Part shown: positions 43,069 through 53,284 of the stretch, in pieces | Layout: the number at the start of each line of letters is the position of its first letter | How positions within the stretch are numbered: position 1 is the first letter of the stretch | Assembly: GCA_031374115.1 (NCBI GenBank) | Contig: JANMNO010000106.1 | Span: 108,027-172,026, forward strand | DNA from: JAKFWF01 sp031374115 | GTDB taxonomy: Bacteria; Pseudomonadota; Alphaproteobacteria; Rhizobiales; Hyphomicrobiaceae | Reading direction: 5' to 3' | Length of the DNA: 64,000 nucleotides | Made by a program: the position numbers and the translations under genes | The notes under the pieces: model-generated | Databases searched by the model: none | What the model was told of the DNA's origin: nothing | What the model saw: the letters and a program-made list of their open reading frames with translations, nothing else

Positions 43069-43089
43069 GGGCGCTCCGGTGGGGCGCCC
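43069..43089 (+). terminator. possible stem-loop after ctpA
   Basis: GGGCGC and GCGCCC pair around a 9-base loop 30 bases downstream of the ctpA stop. The T-run is missing (GCATTG follows), so it may attenuate rather than stop transcription into rppH. Confidence 0.35.
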
Positions 43090-43135
43090 GCATTGTATGA
43101 GCGGCTCTCATCAGTGCAACCCAACAGGCCTCTCC

Positions 43136-43636
43136 ATGGACACGGCAAATCTCGGCTACCGCCTAAACGTCGGCATCATGGTCCTAAACCGCGATAATCT
43201 CGTCTGGATCGGGCGGCGCAACGATGCACCTACCGATCCCGAGGGCCCCGGTTCGTGGTGGCAGATGCCGCAAGGCGGTATCGACGAGGATGAAGATCCG
43301 GCCGAAGCGATGCTGCGCGAATTGTGGGAAGAGACCGGCATTCGTCGCGTGTCGAAGCTGGCTGAAAGTAGCGATTGGTTCACCTACGACCTGCCGCCGG
43401 AATTGATTGGCAAGGCTTGGGGTGGGCGCTACCGTGGACAACGTCAGAAGTGGTTCGCGATGCGCTTCGAAGGCGCCGATAGCGAAATCAACATCGAACC
43501 GCAGGCTGGGCACCCGTTGGAGTTTGTCGCCTGGCGATGGGCAAAAGCTGCCGAATTACCGGGGCTCATCGTGCCATTCAAGCGCGAGGTCTATGAAAAG
43601 GTGCTCGCGGAGTTCGCCCATCTTGTAGCGAAGTAG
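43136..43636 (+). CDS. rppH: RNA pyrophosphohydrolase (Nudix)
   Basis: Removes pyrophosphate from 5'-triphosphorylated mRNA and starts 5'-end-dependent decay; 166 residues. Nudix box GGIDEDEDPAEAMLRELWEE followed by TGI, within the RppH context MPQGGIDEDE, YRGQRQKWFAMRFEG and the C-terminal IVPFKREVYEKVLAEF. The ATG at 43136 (MDTANLGYRLNVG) fits homologues; two earlier in-frame starts add unrelated residues. A second, similar gene of identical length follows 135 bases later. Confidence 0.95.
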   Translation: MDTANLGYRLNVGIMVLNRDNLVWIGRRNDAPTDPEGPGSWWQMPQGGIDEDEDPAEAMLRELWEETGIRRVSKLAESSDWFTYDLPPELIGKAWGGRYRGQRQKWFAMRFEGADSEINIEPQAGHPLEFVAWRWAKAAELPGLIVPFKREVYEKVLAEFAHLVAK

Positions 43637-43771
43637 GGTTCATGGGTGCTGATTCAAAATTACCACGTGCATCAAAAAAGGTCCGGCCCGTCACAAATCC
43701 TGAGGAGATTCAATGTATGTTTTGTCAACTCGATTTTATCGACAGGACATCCAAACGTATTGACCCGCAAG

Positions 43772-44272
43772 ATGCAGATGCTGACCGAACAATTGCCTTT
43801 CCGCCCGAGCGTCGGCATCATGTTGATCAACGATGCTGGTCGCGTGTGGGTCGGCCGGCGGTCGCCACGATGGCTCGCTCGTCATGAGCCACCCATCTGG
43901 CAGATGCCGCAAGGCGGGCTCAATCCGAAGGAACCGCCGGTTGCAGCTGCCATCCGCGAACTAGAGGAAGAAACTGGCGTGACGAGCGCCCGCGTCATCG
44001 GTGAGGTTTCGAACTGGCTCACCTACGAACTCCCGGATCACTTACTTGGAATTGCCTTGAAGGGCCGATTTCGCGGTCAGCGCCAACGCTGGTTCGCCAT
44101 GCGATTTTTTGGCAGCGATCGTGAGATCGACATCTCCGGTTGCCGTGGTCAAAAGCCCGAGTTCGACGCCTGGAAATGGGTGGATATGAAGGTCGTGCCG
44201 GACATCATCGTGCCCTTCAAGCGGGAGACCTACCGCACGGTGGTCCGCGAATTCGAGCATTTAGCAGACTAA
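43772..44272 (+). CDS. second RppH-like Nudix hydrolase (paralogue of rppH)
   Basis: A 166-residue Nudix hydrolase clearly related to the gene before it: FRPSVGIMLINDAGRVWVGRR, Nudix box GGLNPKEPPVAAAIRELEEE then TGV, FRGQRQRWFAMRFFGSDREI, and IVPFKRETYRTVVREFEHL. It keeps the metal-binding Glu residues. Whether it is a true RNA decapping enzyme or has changed substrate (for example Ap4A) is unknown. The start is uncertain: ATG 43772 or 43778, or a TTG at 43760 with AGGA upstream. A GGAG-ATG at 43701-43715 belongs to a 16-codon frame that does not read into the gene. Confidence 0.88.
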   Translation: MQMLTEQLPFRPSVGIMLINDAGRVWVGRRSPRWLARHEPPIWQMPQGGLNPKEPPVAAAIRELEEETGVTSARVIGEVSNWLTYELPDHLLGIALKGRFRGQRQRWFAMRFFGSDREIDISGCRGQKPEFDAWKWVDMKVVPDIIVPFKRETYRTVVREFEHLAD

Positions 44273-44277
44273 ACTGT

Positions 44278-44293
44278 GGCGGTGCGTGCCGCC
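44278..44293. terminator. possible shared stem-loop between Nudix and atpC genes
   Basis: GGCGG and CCGCC pair around a 6-base loop in the 32-base gap between the convergent stops. T-runs are poor on both strands. Position suits the end of the ATP synthase operon. Confidence 0.35.
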
Positions 44294-44304
44294 TAAATAC
44301 AATC

Positions 44305-44709
44305 TCAAGGCGTCACTTTGTTGCCAACCAACGCCCGCAGCTCGTCGATTGCGCGGGTGATATGTAGCTTCGCGTCGTCATCAAGCCCGTTGTCGAGCGA
44401 CTTCTGCGCGGCGCCGAGCTCGGCTTCGATCTGCCGGGGATCAACCTCATCGGTAATGAAAGCGCGCTCGGCGAGCACAGTAACGCTATCTGGGGACACT
44501 TCCGCGAAGCCGCCCTTCACGAAGATGCTTTTGATCCCGTCGGCGAGAGTAATGCGGACGACGCCTGGAAGTAAGTTCGTTATGACCGGCGCATGTCCCT
44601 GCAGGACTGTGAAAATGCCATCAGCGCCTGGCAGTATCGCCTGCTGAGCTTCGGCCGATAGGAGCACGCGCTCCGGCGACACTAGCTCGAATTTAAATGT
44701 ACCCGCCAT
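44305..44709 (-). CDS. atpC: ATP synthase F1 subunit epsilon
   Basis: Rotor-associated, regulatory subunit of F1, 134 residues: N-terminal beta-sandwich (FKFELVSPERVLLSAEAQQAILPGADGIFTVLQGHAP) and a C-terminal helical part (DPRQIEAELGAAQKSL). The ATG at 44709 begins MAGTFKFEL as homologues do; an ATG eight codons upstream is unlikely. Last gene of the operon, separated from atpD by a small unrelated gene. Confidence 0.95.
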   Translation of the reverse strand: MAGTFKFELVSPERVLLSAEAQQAILPGADGIFTVLQGHAPVITNLLPGVVRITLADGIKSIFVKGGFAEVSPDSVTVLAERAFITDEVDPRQIEAELGAAQKSLDNGLDDDAKLHITRAIDELRALVGNKVTP

Positions 44710-44745
44710 CGCGTTTCGTTTTCCGTCTCTCAAATCGTCAATGTA

Positions 44746-45033
44746 TCAGCTCAACAGATCGGGCGTGTCGCTATCGGCGCCAACTTTGGCCTTCACCTCG
44801 TCTACCGACTGCAACTTCGTCCCGCAGAAAGGGCAGAAGAACAACGGATGATCGACCAAGCCAGGCTCTTCTTCTTCCAGATCGATCAGGCCGACGGCCA
44901 TGTACAAAACGCCATCTTCGCCTTCCGTGATGAGCGGATCGAAATCCTCGCCCATCATCGCTTCCTTGAGTTCCGTGCAGCATTTGCCAAACTTGGAATC
45001 AGCGCCGGGTACGGCCTTGGTAACTTCGGACAT
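44746..45033 (-). CDS. small CxxC protein within the ATP synthase operon
   Basis: An acidic, 95-residue protein of unknown function. A vicinal Cys18-Cys19 (KFGKCCTELKEAM) and a later Cys67-x-x-Cys70 (FFCPFCGTKL) could bind one zinc or form disulfides; the CPFCGTKL end is typical of a zinc-ribbon knuckle. The middle (FDPLITEGEDGVLYMAVGLID) looks like a small beta-sheet. A GAGG box 7 bases before the ATG shows it is translated. It lies between atpD (46-base gap) and atpC (36-base gap) on the same strand, so it is made with F1. Confidence 0.8.
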   Translation of the reverse strand: MSEVTKAVPGADSKFGKCCTELKEAMMGEDFDPLITEGEDGVLYMAVGLIDLEEEEPGLVDHPLFFCPFCGTKLQSVDEVKAKVGADSDTPDLLS

Positions 45034-45079
45034 TGCTCAGCCTCACGTTGCGAACGCCGGACACGACCGACGGAATCAC

Positions 45080-46519
45080 CTAGGCAGCTTCGGCCAGCTT
45101 CTCTGCCTTGGCAATGGCTTCCTCGATGGTACCCACCATGTAGAAAGCCTGCTCTGGCAAATGATCGTAGTCGCCATCGCAAAGCCCCTTGAAGCCCTTG
45201 ATGGTGTCCTTGATGTCGACGAGCTTGCCGTCTGCTCCTGTGAAAACTTGCGCGACGAAGAATGGTTGCGACAGAAAGCGCTCGATCTTGCGCGCGCGGG
45301 CAACGGTCAACTTGTCTTCCTCCGACAGCTCATCCATGCCGAGAATGGCGATGATGTCCTGCAGCGACTTGTACTTCTGCAAGACCTGCTGGACGCGACG
45401 CGCGGTGTCGTAGTGCTCCTGGCCGACGACGCGCGGCTCGAGAATACGCGACGTCGAATCCAACGGATCCACCGCCGGATAGATGCCCTTCTCGGCAATC
45501 GAGCGCGACAGCACGGTGGTTGCGTCCAAATGGGCGAACGAGGTCGCAGGCGCGGGATCGGTCAAGTCGTCGGCTGGCACGTAGATCGCCTGCACGGAAG
45601 TGATCGAACCCTTCTGCGTCGTCGTGATACGCTCTTGCAGCGCGCCCATGTCGGTCGCCAGCGTCGGCTGATAACCCACAGCCGAAGGAATACGGCCCAA
45701 AAGCGCGGACACTTCGGAACCTGCCTGCGTGAAGCGGAAGATGTTGTCGACGAAGAACAGCACATCCTGGCCCTTGTCGCGGAAGTCCTCGGCGACGGTC
45801 AGGCCCGACAACGCGACGCGCATGCGGGCGCCCGGCGGCTCGTTCATCTGGCCATACACGAGGGCGCATTTAGAGCCCTTGGTCGAGCCGTTGTTCTTCT
45901 TCGGATCGATGTTGACGTTCGACTCGATCATCTCATGATAGAGATCGTTGCCTTCGCGCGTACGCTCACCGACGCCGGCGAACACGGAGTAGCCACCGTG
46001 CGCGCGGGCAACGTTGTTGATGAGCTCCATGATCAGCACGGTCTTGCCGACGCCGGCGCCGCCAAACAGGCCGATCTTGCCGCCCTTGGCGTACGGCGCG
46101 AGCAGATCCACAACCTTGATGCCGGTGACCAACATCGACGCCTCGGTCGACTGATCCGCAAACGAAGGGGCCGGCTGATGGATGGCGCGGCGGCCTGGCG
46201 TATTGATCGCGCCAACCTCATCGATTGGCTCTCCGATCACGTTCATGATGCGACCGAGTGTTTCTTCGCCCACCGGCACGGAAATCGGTTCGCCGAGATC
46301 GGTCACTTCTTGGCCGCGCGTCAGGCCTTCCGACGAGTCCATGGCGATGGTGCGAACGGTGTTCTCGCCGAGATGCTGCGCGACCTCGAGGATCAACCGG
46401 TTGCCGTGGTTGTTGGTCTCGAGGGCGTTCAGAATTTCCGGCAGATGGCCGTCGAACTTCACGTCGACGTCGGCGCCCATCACCTGTGAGATCTTGCCGA
46501 CTTTGTTGCTCGCAGCCAT
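45080..46519 (-). CDS. atpD: ATP synthase F1 subunit beta
   Basis: Catalytic subunit of F1, 479 residues. Walker A GGAGVGKTV, the catalytic GERTREGNDLYHEM (Glu), Walker B VLFFVDNIFRFTQAGSEVS and the DELSEEDKL segment (DELSEED) that contacts gamma are all present. Standard length and motifs. Between atpG and the small CxxC gene. Confidence 0.98.
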   Translation of the reverse strand: MAASNKVGKISQVMGADVDVKFDGHLPEILNALETNNHGNRLILEVAQHLGENTVRTIAMDSSEGLTRGQEVTDLGEPISVPVGEETLGRIMNVIGEPIDEVGAINTPGRRAIHQPAPSFADQSTEASMLVTGIKVVDLLAPYAKGGKIGLFGGAGVGKTVLIMELINNVARAHGGYSVFAGVGERTREGNDLYHEMIESNVNIDPKKNNGSTKGSKCALVYGQMNEPPGARMRVALSGLTVAEDFRDKGQDVLFFVDNIFRFTQAGSEVSALLGRIPSAVGYQPTLATDMGALQERITTTQKGSITSVQAIYVPADDLTDPAPATSFAHLDATTVLSRSIAEKGIYPAVDPLDSTSRILEPRVVGQEHYDTARRVQQVLQKYKSLQDIIAILGMDELSEEDKLTVARARKIERFLSQPFFVAQVFTGADGKLVDIKDTIKGFKGLCDGDYDHLPEQAFYMVGTIEEAIAKAEKLAEAA

Positions 46520-46556
46520 CGTTCTCTCGTCCTCGTTTAAACGTTCGTATTTACTA

Positions 46557-47462
46557 TCAGAGCGCTTCGGCGCCCGAGATGATTTCGATCAGTTCGCGCG
46601 TGATATTGGCTTGCCGCTGACGGTTGTACTTGATCGTCAGCTTATTGATCATGTCGCCGGCGTTGCGGGTCGCGTTGTCCATGGCCGACATGCGCGCGCC
46701 CTGCTCGGATGCGGCGTTCTCAAGCAGCCCGCGAAACACCTGGGTCGAAATATTGCGCGGCAGCAGCACGCCGATGATCTCTTCCTCGGACGGCTCATAT
46801 TCATTGACCGAAGCCGCGGCAGGGGTGCCTCCAGACTTGACGTCTCTGAGAGCGGTCGAAACGTCCGGCACCTTGACCGGGATCAGCTGGAGCGCGGTCG
46901 GCTTTTGCGCAATAACCGACTTGAATTCGGAGAAGTATAGCGTACAGACGTCAAATTCCTTGGCTTCAAACAGCTTGAATATGCGGTTTGCGATGTCTTC
47001 CGCATTGTCGAATGCCAGAGTTTTGACCGCCTTGAGGTCGACGCGATCGATGATCTGGCGGCCGAATTCCCGGCGCAATGCATCGGCCCCCTTCTTGCCG
47101 ACCGCCAGCATCTTGACGGTCTTGCCTTCGCGCATCAGCTTTTGCGCATCATTGCGAGCGAGCTTGGCGATATTGCCATTGAAGCCGCCGCACAGTCCGC
47201 GCTCTGCGGTCATCACGACCAGTAAGTGGACCTGGTCGCTACCCGTGCCGACGAGCAGTGGCGAAGCGCCTTCGGTGTTGGTAATGCGCGCGTTCACGTT
47301 GGCGAGCATCTGTGCCATACGCTCGGCATAGGGACGAGCCGCGGTCGCAGCTTCCTGAGCGCGGCGCAGTTTGGCTGCCGCAACCATCTGCATCGCCTTG
47401 GTGATCTTGCGCGTCGCCTTAACCGAGGCGATGCGATTGCGCATATCTTTAAGTGAGGCCAT
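46557..47462 (-). CDS. atpG: ATP synthase F1 subunit gamma
   Basis: Central shaft of F1, 301 residues. The N-terminal helix MASLKDMRNRIASVKATRKITKAMQMVAAAKL and the C-terminal helix MINKLTIKYNRQRQANITRELIEIISGAEAL form the coiled coil; the middle is a Rossmann-like domain (VVMTAERGLCGGFN). Matches the alphaproteobacterial form. Confidence 0.98.
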   Translation of the reverse strand: MASLKDMRNRIASVKATRKITKAMQMVAAAKLRRAQEAATAARPYAERMAQMLANVNARITNTEGASPLLVGTGSDQVHLLVVMTAERGLCGGFNGNIAKLARNDAQKLMREGKTVKMLAVGKKGADALRREFGRQIIDRVDLKAVKTLAFDNAEDIANRIFKLFEAKEFDVCTLYFSEFKSVIAQKPTALQLIPVKVPDVSTALRDVKSGGTPAAASVNEYEPSEEEIIGVLLPRNISTQVFRGLLENAASEQGARMSAMDNATRNAGDMINKLTIKYNRQRQANITRELIEIISGAEAL

Positions 47463-47559
47463 CGGTCACTTCCGTGGGTTGGGTCAAGGCACGCGACCCA
47501 CCATTTTTGAAGCCAGCAGACAGGAGTCGGATCGCGACAAACAGCGTGATCCAACCAAC

Positions 47560-49088
<1,529 letters not shown>

Positions 49089-49089
<1 letters not shown>

Positions 49090-49649
49090 CAGCCAACCTC
49101 TTTCATGGCGGTCTTGAGACTATTCAGCTTCGTGCGAAGTGAACTATCGATCATCCGGCTGCCCACCTTGACGATGAGGCCACCCAAAATGCTTGGATCG
49201 ACGCGCGACGTGATTGCCACGTCCTTGCCGACCGAAGTCTTCATCGTTTCCTTTAGCTGTTGCATCTGCGCGTCGTTGAGCGCAATCGCCGACGTGACCT
49301 CGGCTGAGGCTTCACCGCGGCCGCGCGCCGCCAGCGTCCGGAATGCCTTGATCATGTCGGGAACACCGAACAAACGGCGATTCTTGGCGATCAGCTTGAC
49401 GAAATTGGCAGTCAATCCAGAGATGCCGGCCTTCGCTAGCACCGCCTCCAGCGCCTTAGTCTGCTCATCGGCGGAGAAGACTGGACTGCGCATCAAGCGG
49501 CGAAGATCTTCGCTCTCATCGAGTAGTGCTTGCAGCGCGATCACACTTTGCTCGACCGGCTTCACTTGGTTCTGCTCGGTCGCCAGGTCGAACAGCGCGG
49601 ACGCATAACGTCCGGCGACACTGGCCATCATTGCTTCATCGGTCGCCAC
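49089..49649 (-). CDS. atpH: ATP synthase F1 subunit delta (GTG start)
   Basis: Peripheral-stalk protein that joins F1 to subunit b, 186 residues. SVAGRYASALFDLATE at the N-terminus and VDPSILGGLIVKVGSRMIDSSLRTKLNSL at the C-terminus are the OSCP signatures. The first in-frame start is a GTG at 49649; ATGs at 49631 and 49628 are possible. It leads the atpHAGDC operon; F0 genes (atpBEF) are not adjacent, as is usual in Alphaproteobacteria. Confidence 0.95.
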
Positions 49650-49966
49650 GTCGAACGCTCTCGTTCGTTAGGGGTGAGTATCAGTTTGGGAAAACATTCG
49701 AATCGGCCGCAGCGATCGACAGCGCGTCCTCATTGCTCAACGAAATAAATCGGACAGCGCTAATGGCGCCACCCGGCTCGTTCATCAAGTTGGGGTGGCC
49801 TTAGCATGGGTCGCGGGGAGCATCAACTAGGTGTGATCGAACGCGATGCCGCATGTGTGACAGTTCAAAGATCGACTAAGCGCCGAACCTTGTGTTCAAA
49901 CTGAGTTCACAGCTGGTCAAACGATCGAACCAATCCGACCTCCCAGAGCCCCTGCGCCGGTTTGCT
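49650..49966. other. 317-bp region upstream of the ATP synthase operon
   Basis: Contains the promoter for atpHAGDC on the reverse strand and the 3' side of the M20 peptidase gene. I see no convincing sigma-70 box pair, no tRNA and no long dyad. GAGAG before the atpH GTG is the only recognisable signal. Confidence 0.4.
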
Positions 49967-51088
49967 TCAGGAAAGCGTCTCGAACAAGCGCTTTTGCAAG
50001 CTCATGCGTGGCGGCAGCGACGAGATCAGCATATGCTCATGCAGCGTGTGGGCGCCGTCTCCGTCGACGCCCAACCCGTCAAGGGTGGCGACGAACGGCG
50101 CGGTGAAATTGCCGTCGCTGCCGCCGCCGGTCGAAACGCCAACTAGGTCGAGACCGATCTCGGACGCCACCTTCTGTGCATGAGCGTAAAGTTTCGCGCC
50201 AGCGGCATTCATTTCGTAGGGCGGCCGATTGAGACCTCCAGTCACGTGCACGGTGACATCCGGATTATGCGCTTTGAGTGCACGGAAATGAGCTTCGAAG
50301 TGTTCGGCATCGGCAACGGTTTTGATGCGCATATCGATGGACGCTTCGCACATCGCCGGCACCACGTTCTCGGCGGTACCGCCGGTGATCTGACCAACGT
50401 TGAATGTCACGCCACGCTGGTAATCCGTCATTGCTTCGATATCGACGATTTGGCGCGCCACTTCGAGGATGGCACTGCGGCCGTCCTGATGCCATGCGCC
50501 GGCGTGAGAGGCCCGGCCGTGCGCCGTCAGCAAGAAACGCGCGACGCCCTTGCGCGATGTGACGATCCGGCCGCCGTCGCGGGCTGGTTCCGTCACCAGG
50601 ACGTATTTTGCCCGGCTGGCATGGCCGACGATGATGTCCCTCGAAGTCGGGCTGCCGACTTCTTCGTCCGAAGTGTATAAAAAGCGCAACGGCAACGGCG
50701 TCGACTTGCCGGCTCTCGCAATCGCCTGGAAGGCGGCAAACGCCAAATAAGCGCCACCCTTCATGTCGTAAATGCCGGGGCCGTAACAGCGGTCGCCATC
50801 GATGCGAAACGCCAAGTCTTTGATCGTGCCGCGCGGGTGCACCGTGTCCAAATGGCAAAGCACAAGGATGCCGGGCTCGTCCGCTGCACCCCAGGGCGAT
50901 GAAACTGAGACAAGGTCGCCGAATCCGTCGCGCCCTTTGATACGCTCCACCTTGGCGCCTGCATTCGCCCAGCCGCTTGCACAAACGTCCATCACCCGAT
51001 TGACGCCGGCTGCATCCGCCGTGTGGCTTTCGATTTCGACCCATTCGCGGATTCCGGCCAGCATTTCAGCCGTGTCGGGAACAGTCAT
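49967..51088 (-). CDS. M20-family metallopeptidase (glutamate carboxypeptidase type)
   Basis: Di-zinc amidohydrolase/peptidase of 373 residues. Zinc-site motifs: CHLDTVHPRG (His and Asp), GPGIYDMKGG (bridging Asp), TSDEEVGSPTS (catalytic and ligand Glu) and the C-terminal GDGAHTLHEHM (His). The lid/dimer domain contains HGRASHAGAWHQDGRSAI. These match carboxypeptidase G2-like enzymes that release C-terminal glutamate or cleave N-acyl amino acids. The ATG at 51088 overlaps the stop of the EamA gene (ATGA); a much longer upstream reading is only the transporter gene in another frame. Confidence 0.92.
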   Translation of the reverse strand: MTVPDTAEMLAGIREWVEIESHTADAAGVNRVMDVCASGWANAGAKVERIKGRDGFGDLVSVSSPWGAADEPGILVLCHLDTVHPRGTIKDLAFRIDGDRCYGPGIYDMKGGAYLAFAAFQAIARAGKSTPLPLRFLYTSDEEVGSPTSRDIIVGHASRAKYVLVTEPARDGGRIVTSRKGVARFLLTAHGRASHAGAWHQDGRSAILEVARQIVDIEAMTDYQRGVTFNVGQITGGTAENVVPAMCEASIDMRIKTVADAEHFEAHFRALKAHNPDVTVHVTGGLNRPPYEMNAAGAKLYAHAQKVASEIGLDLVGVSTGGGSDGNFTAPFVATLDGLGVDGDGAHTLHEHMLISSLPPRMSLQKRLFETLS

Positions 51089-52038
51089 ACACGCGTTTCC
51101 TTCACTGTTGCGGCAACGATTTTCAAGCGTGCCCTCGTTGACGCCAATTGTCGTTCGCGGATGGTGATGAAAAATGCCGCCGCAATGATGAGGGCTGCGC
51201 CGACCCATGTACTCAATCCGGGAATCTCGCCGAACAACCAGTACCCCCACGACGACATCCACAGCAAACGCAGATAGTCGGCCGGCATCGAGATGCTGAC
51301 ATCGGCGATACGAATGGCCTTGATGTAACCGTAGTTGCCGATCGCGGCGGCGCAGCCCATGCCAAATAAGCAGAGCCACACTTCCAGAGATGGCAGGGTC
51401 CACACCGGTATCGTTGCCAAAAACGCGACGGGCAAGATCATCAGCGGCTGATAGAACGTGATGGTGGTGACGCTATCGTACTTGGCGAGCGCCTTCGACA
51501 TCAGCAGCGAGACCGCCCACAACGCGCTCGATCCGGCGGCAGCGATCGCCGCCCATGAAAGCACCCCGGAACCGGGCTTCAAAACGATCAAGGCGCCAAT
51601 CAGACCGACGATCACCGCCGACCAGCGCATCAGTCCGACCCTCTCGCGAAACCAGATCGCCGCCCCGATCGTGACGAAGATCGCAGTTGTGAAACTGAGC
51701 GCACCGGCATCCGCCAGCGGCATTTGTCCGAGCGCATAGTACCACGCCGTCATCGAGCAGACGCCGACCAGCCCGCGCGCAATTTGCAGGCGCAGATTGT
51801 TCGTGCGCCAGGAAACTTGGCCGGGACGAAACACGATTGGCAGGGTCACCAGGATGGTGAAAACCGAACGCAGGAAAACGATCTCGATCGTCGGGATATG
51901 CGGACTGATATAGCGCACGCCGATGTGCAGCATCGACGACATGACGCCTGCGATCAACATCATGACGACGGCTGCCACCACCGGGCTCATGCCGAACACG
52001 GTGCCCTCGTCCCGGGCATCGATTGCCGGCGCCGCCAT
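51085..52038 (-). CDS. EamA/DMT-family transporter
   Basis: Ten-helix inner-membrane transporter of 317 residues with two EamA repeats (helices from about residues 18-160 and 165-300). The start at 52038 (MAAPAIDARDEG) is set by a strong GGAGG at ideal spacing; an ATG eight codons upstream lacks one. It is translationally coupled to the M20 peptidase, suggesting the pair handle the same amino acid or peptide conjugate, one moving it and the other hydrolysing it. Not closely similar to the EamA protein at 4342-5304. Confidence 0.9.
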   Translation of the reverse strand: MAAPAIDARDEGTVFGMSPVVAAVVMMLIAGVMSSMLHIGVRYISPHIPTIEIVFLRSVFTILVTLPIVFRPGQVSWRTNNLRLQIARGLVGVCSMTAWYYALGQMPLADAGALSFTTAIFVTIGAAIWFRERVGLMRWSAVIVGLIGALIVLKPGSGVLSWAAIAAAGSSALWAVSLLMSKALAKYDSVTTITFYQPLMILPVAFLATIPVWTLPSLEVWLCLFGMGCAAAIGNYGYIKAIRIADVSISMPADYLRLLWMSSWGYWLFGEIPGLSTWVGAALIIAAAFFITIRERQLASTRARLKIVAATVKETRV

Positions 52039-52122
52039 TGTGATTTGCCTCCCTGAACTCAAGCCGCATCAAAGCGGTTCGCGCACAAACGCGCCAGCCT
52101 CACCATGCGCATCAGCGCTGCA

Positions 52123-53253
52123 TTACCTGAAGTGCTTCGACAGCTTGAGTGCCTGACCTTGATAGTTGCTGCCGAGATCGCGGCCGTAAAGCACCTCCGG
52201 GATTTCGGTGAGGCGTTCGTAGATCAGGCGGCCGATGATCTGGCCATCCTCCAGCACAAAAGGCACCTTGTGACTGCGCACCTCGAGCACCACACGCGCG
52301 CCCGATCCACCGGCCGGTTCATGACCGAAGCCCGGATCCATGAAGCCCGCATAGTGCACACGGAACTCGCCGACCAGCGGATTGAACGGCATCATCTCGG
52401 CGGCATAAGTCGGCGGCACGTGCACCGCTTCCTTGGAGGCCAGGATATAGAATTGATCTGGATCGAGGATCAGTCGCCGCTCTCCAGCGCTGGCCCGGAT
52501 CGGCTCCCAGTAGTCGGCAATCGGGCAGGCTCCCGGTACGTCGACATTGACGACGCCAGTGTGCCGCTTGGCTCGATAGCCGACCAAACCGCTTTGATCG
52601 CCGATGAGATCAACCGACAGCGCAATGCCATCGTCGATGTCCTCGACGCCGCCGGTCACAAGCACCTGCTCCACATGAAGCTCGCGCAATTCGGCATCTG
52701 AGATTTGCGCCATGCCGCTACGTAACCGCAACTGGCTCAAGGTCGAACCCTGCTTCACCACGATCGGGAACGTTTGCGGGCAGATCTCGGCGTAGAGCGG
52801 ACCATTGTATCCAGCCGGGATTTGATCGAACGAGATTGCACAATCGGCGATCACGCGGGTGAATACGTCAAGGCGGCCAGTCGAGCTTTTGGGATTGGCC
52901 GAACCGGAAAGTCCGGCTGGCAATGCGAGCGCTTCCAACAACGGCACGATATAGACGCAGCCGGTTTCCAGCACCGCGCCCTTGGCCAAATCGAAGGTGT
53001 GAAGCAACAGGCCCTTGAGCTTTGAGTCGACCGTCGCCGCCGGGCCAGGCAAGAAGCTCGCCCGCACGCGATGCGCGACATTACCCAGCCGAAGATCGAG
53101 GCTCGCTGGCTGCAATTGACGCGCGCTTAGCGGTTCAGAAAGGACGATCGCGCCGGATTCGGTCAGTTCGCGGAGAGCTTGCGCCGGCAGCACACCCGCC
53201 ACTGGCATCGCTGCTGCCGTTTTCGCGGCACGTTCATCGGTCGATTTTGCCAT
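52123..53253 (-). CDS. dcd: 2'-deoxycytidine 5'-triphosphate deaminase, long form
   Basis: Deaminates dCTP to dUTP in pyrimidine deoxynucleotide synthesis. The protein has 376 residues, about twice E. coli Dcd, and is the duplicated form (DCD N and C domains) typical of Alphaproteobacteria: the first half contains QPASLDLRLGN and SANPKSSTGRLDVFTRVIAD, and the second repeats the fold with KEAVHVPPTYAAEMMPFNP and HYAGFMDPGFG. I start at the ATG at 53253 (MAKSTDERAAK); 17 more open codons upstream are poor in coding character. Preceded by the DUF3095 gene on the same strand. Confidence 0.92.
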   Translation of the reverse strand: MAKSTDERAAKTAAAMPVAGVLPAQALRELTESGAIVLSEPLSARQLQPASLDLRLGNVAHRVRASFLPGPAATVDSKLKGLLLHTFDLAKGAVLETGCVYIVPLLEALALPAGLSGSANPKSSTGRLDVFTRVIADCAISFDQIPAGYNGPLYAEICPQTFPIVVKQGSTLSQLRLRSGMAQISDAELRELHVEQVLVTGGVEDIDDGIALSVDLIGDQSGLVGYRAKRHTGVVNVDVPGACPIADYWEPIRASAGERRLILDPDQFYILASKEAVHVPPTYAAEMMPFNPLVGEFRVHYAGFMDPGFGHEPAGGSGARVVLEVRSHKVPFVLEDGQIIGRLIYERLTEIPEVLYGRDLGSNYQGQALKLSKHFR

Positions 53254-53284
53254 CCCTTTGCTGTGCCCTCCGCATGCTCCCGCG

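Noticed and set aside
44900..46489. Forward-strand open frame of over 520 codons opposite atpD
   Set aside because: Exactly antisense to atpD, no family resemblance; caused by codon bias in GC-rich DNA.
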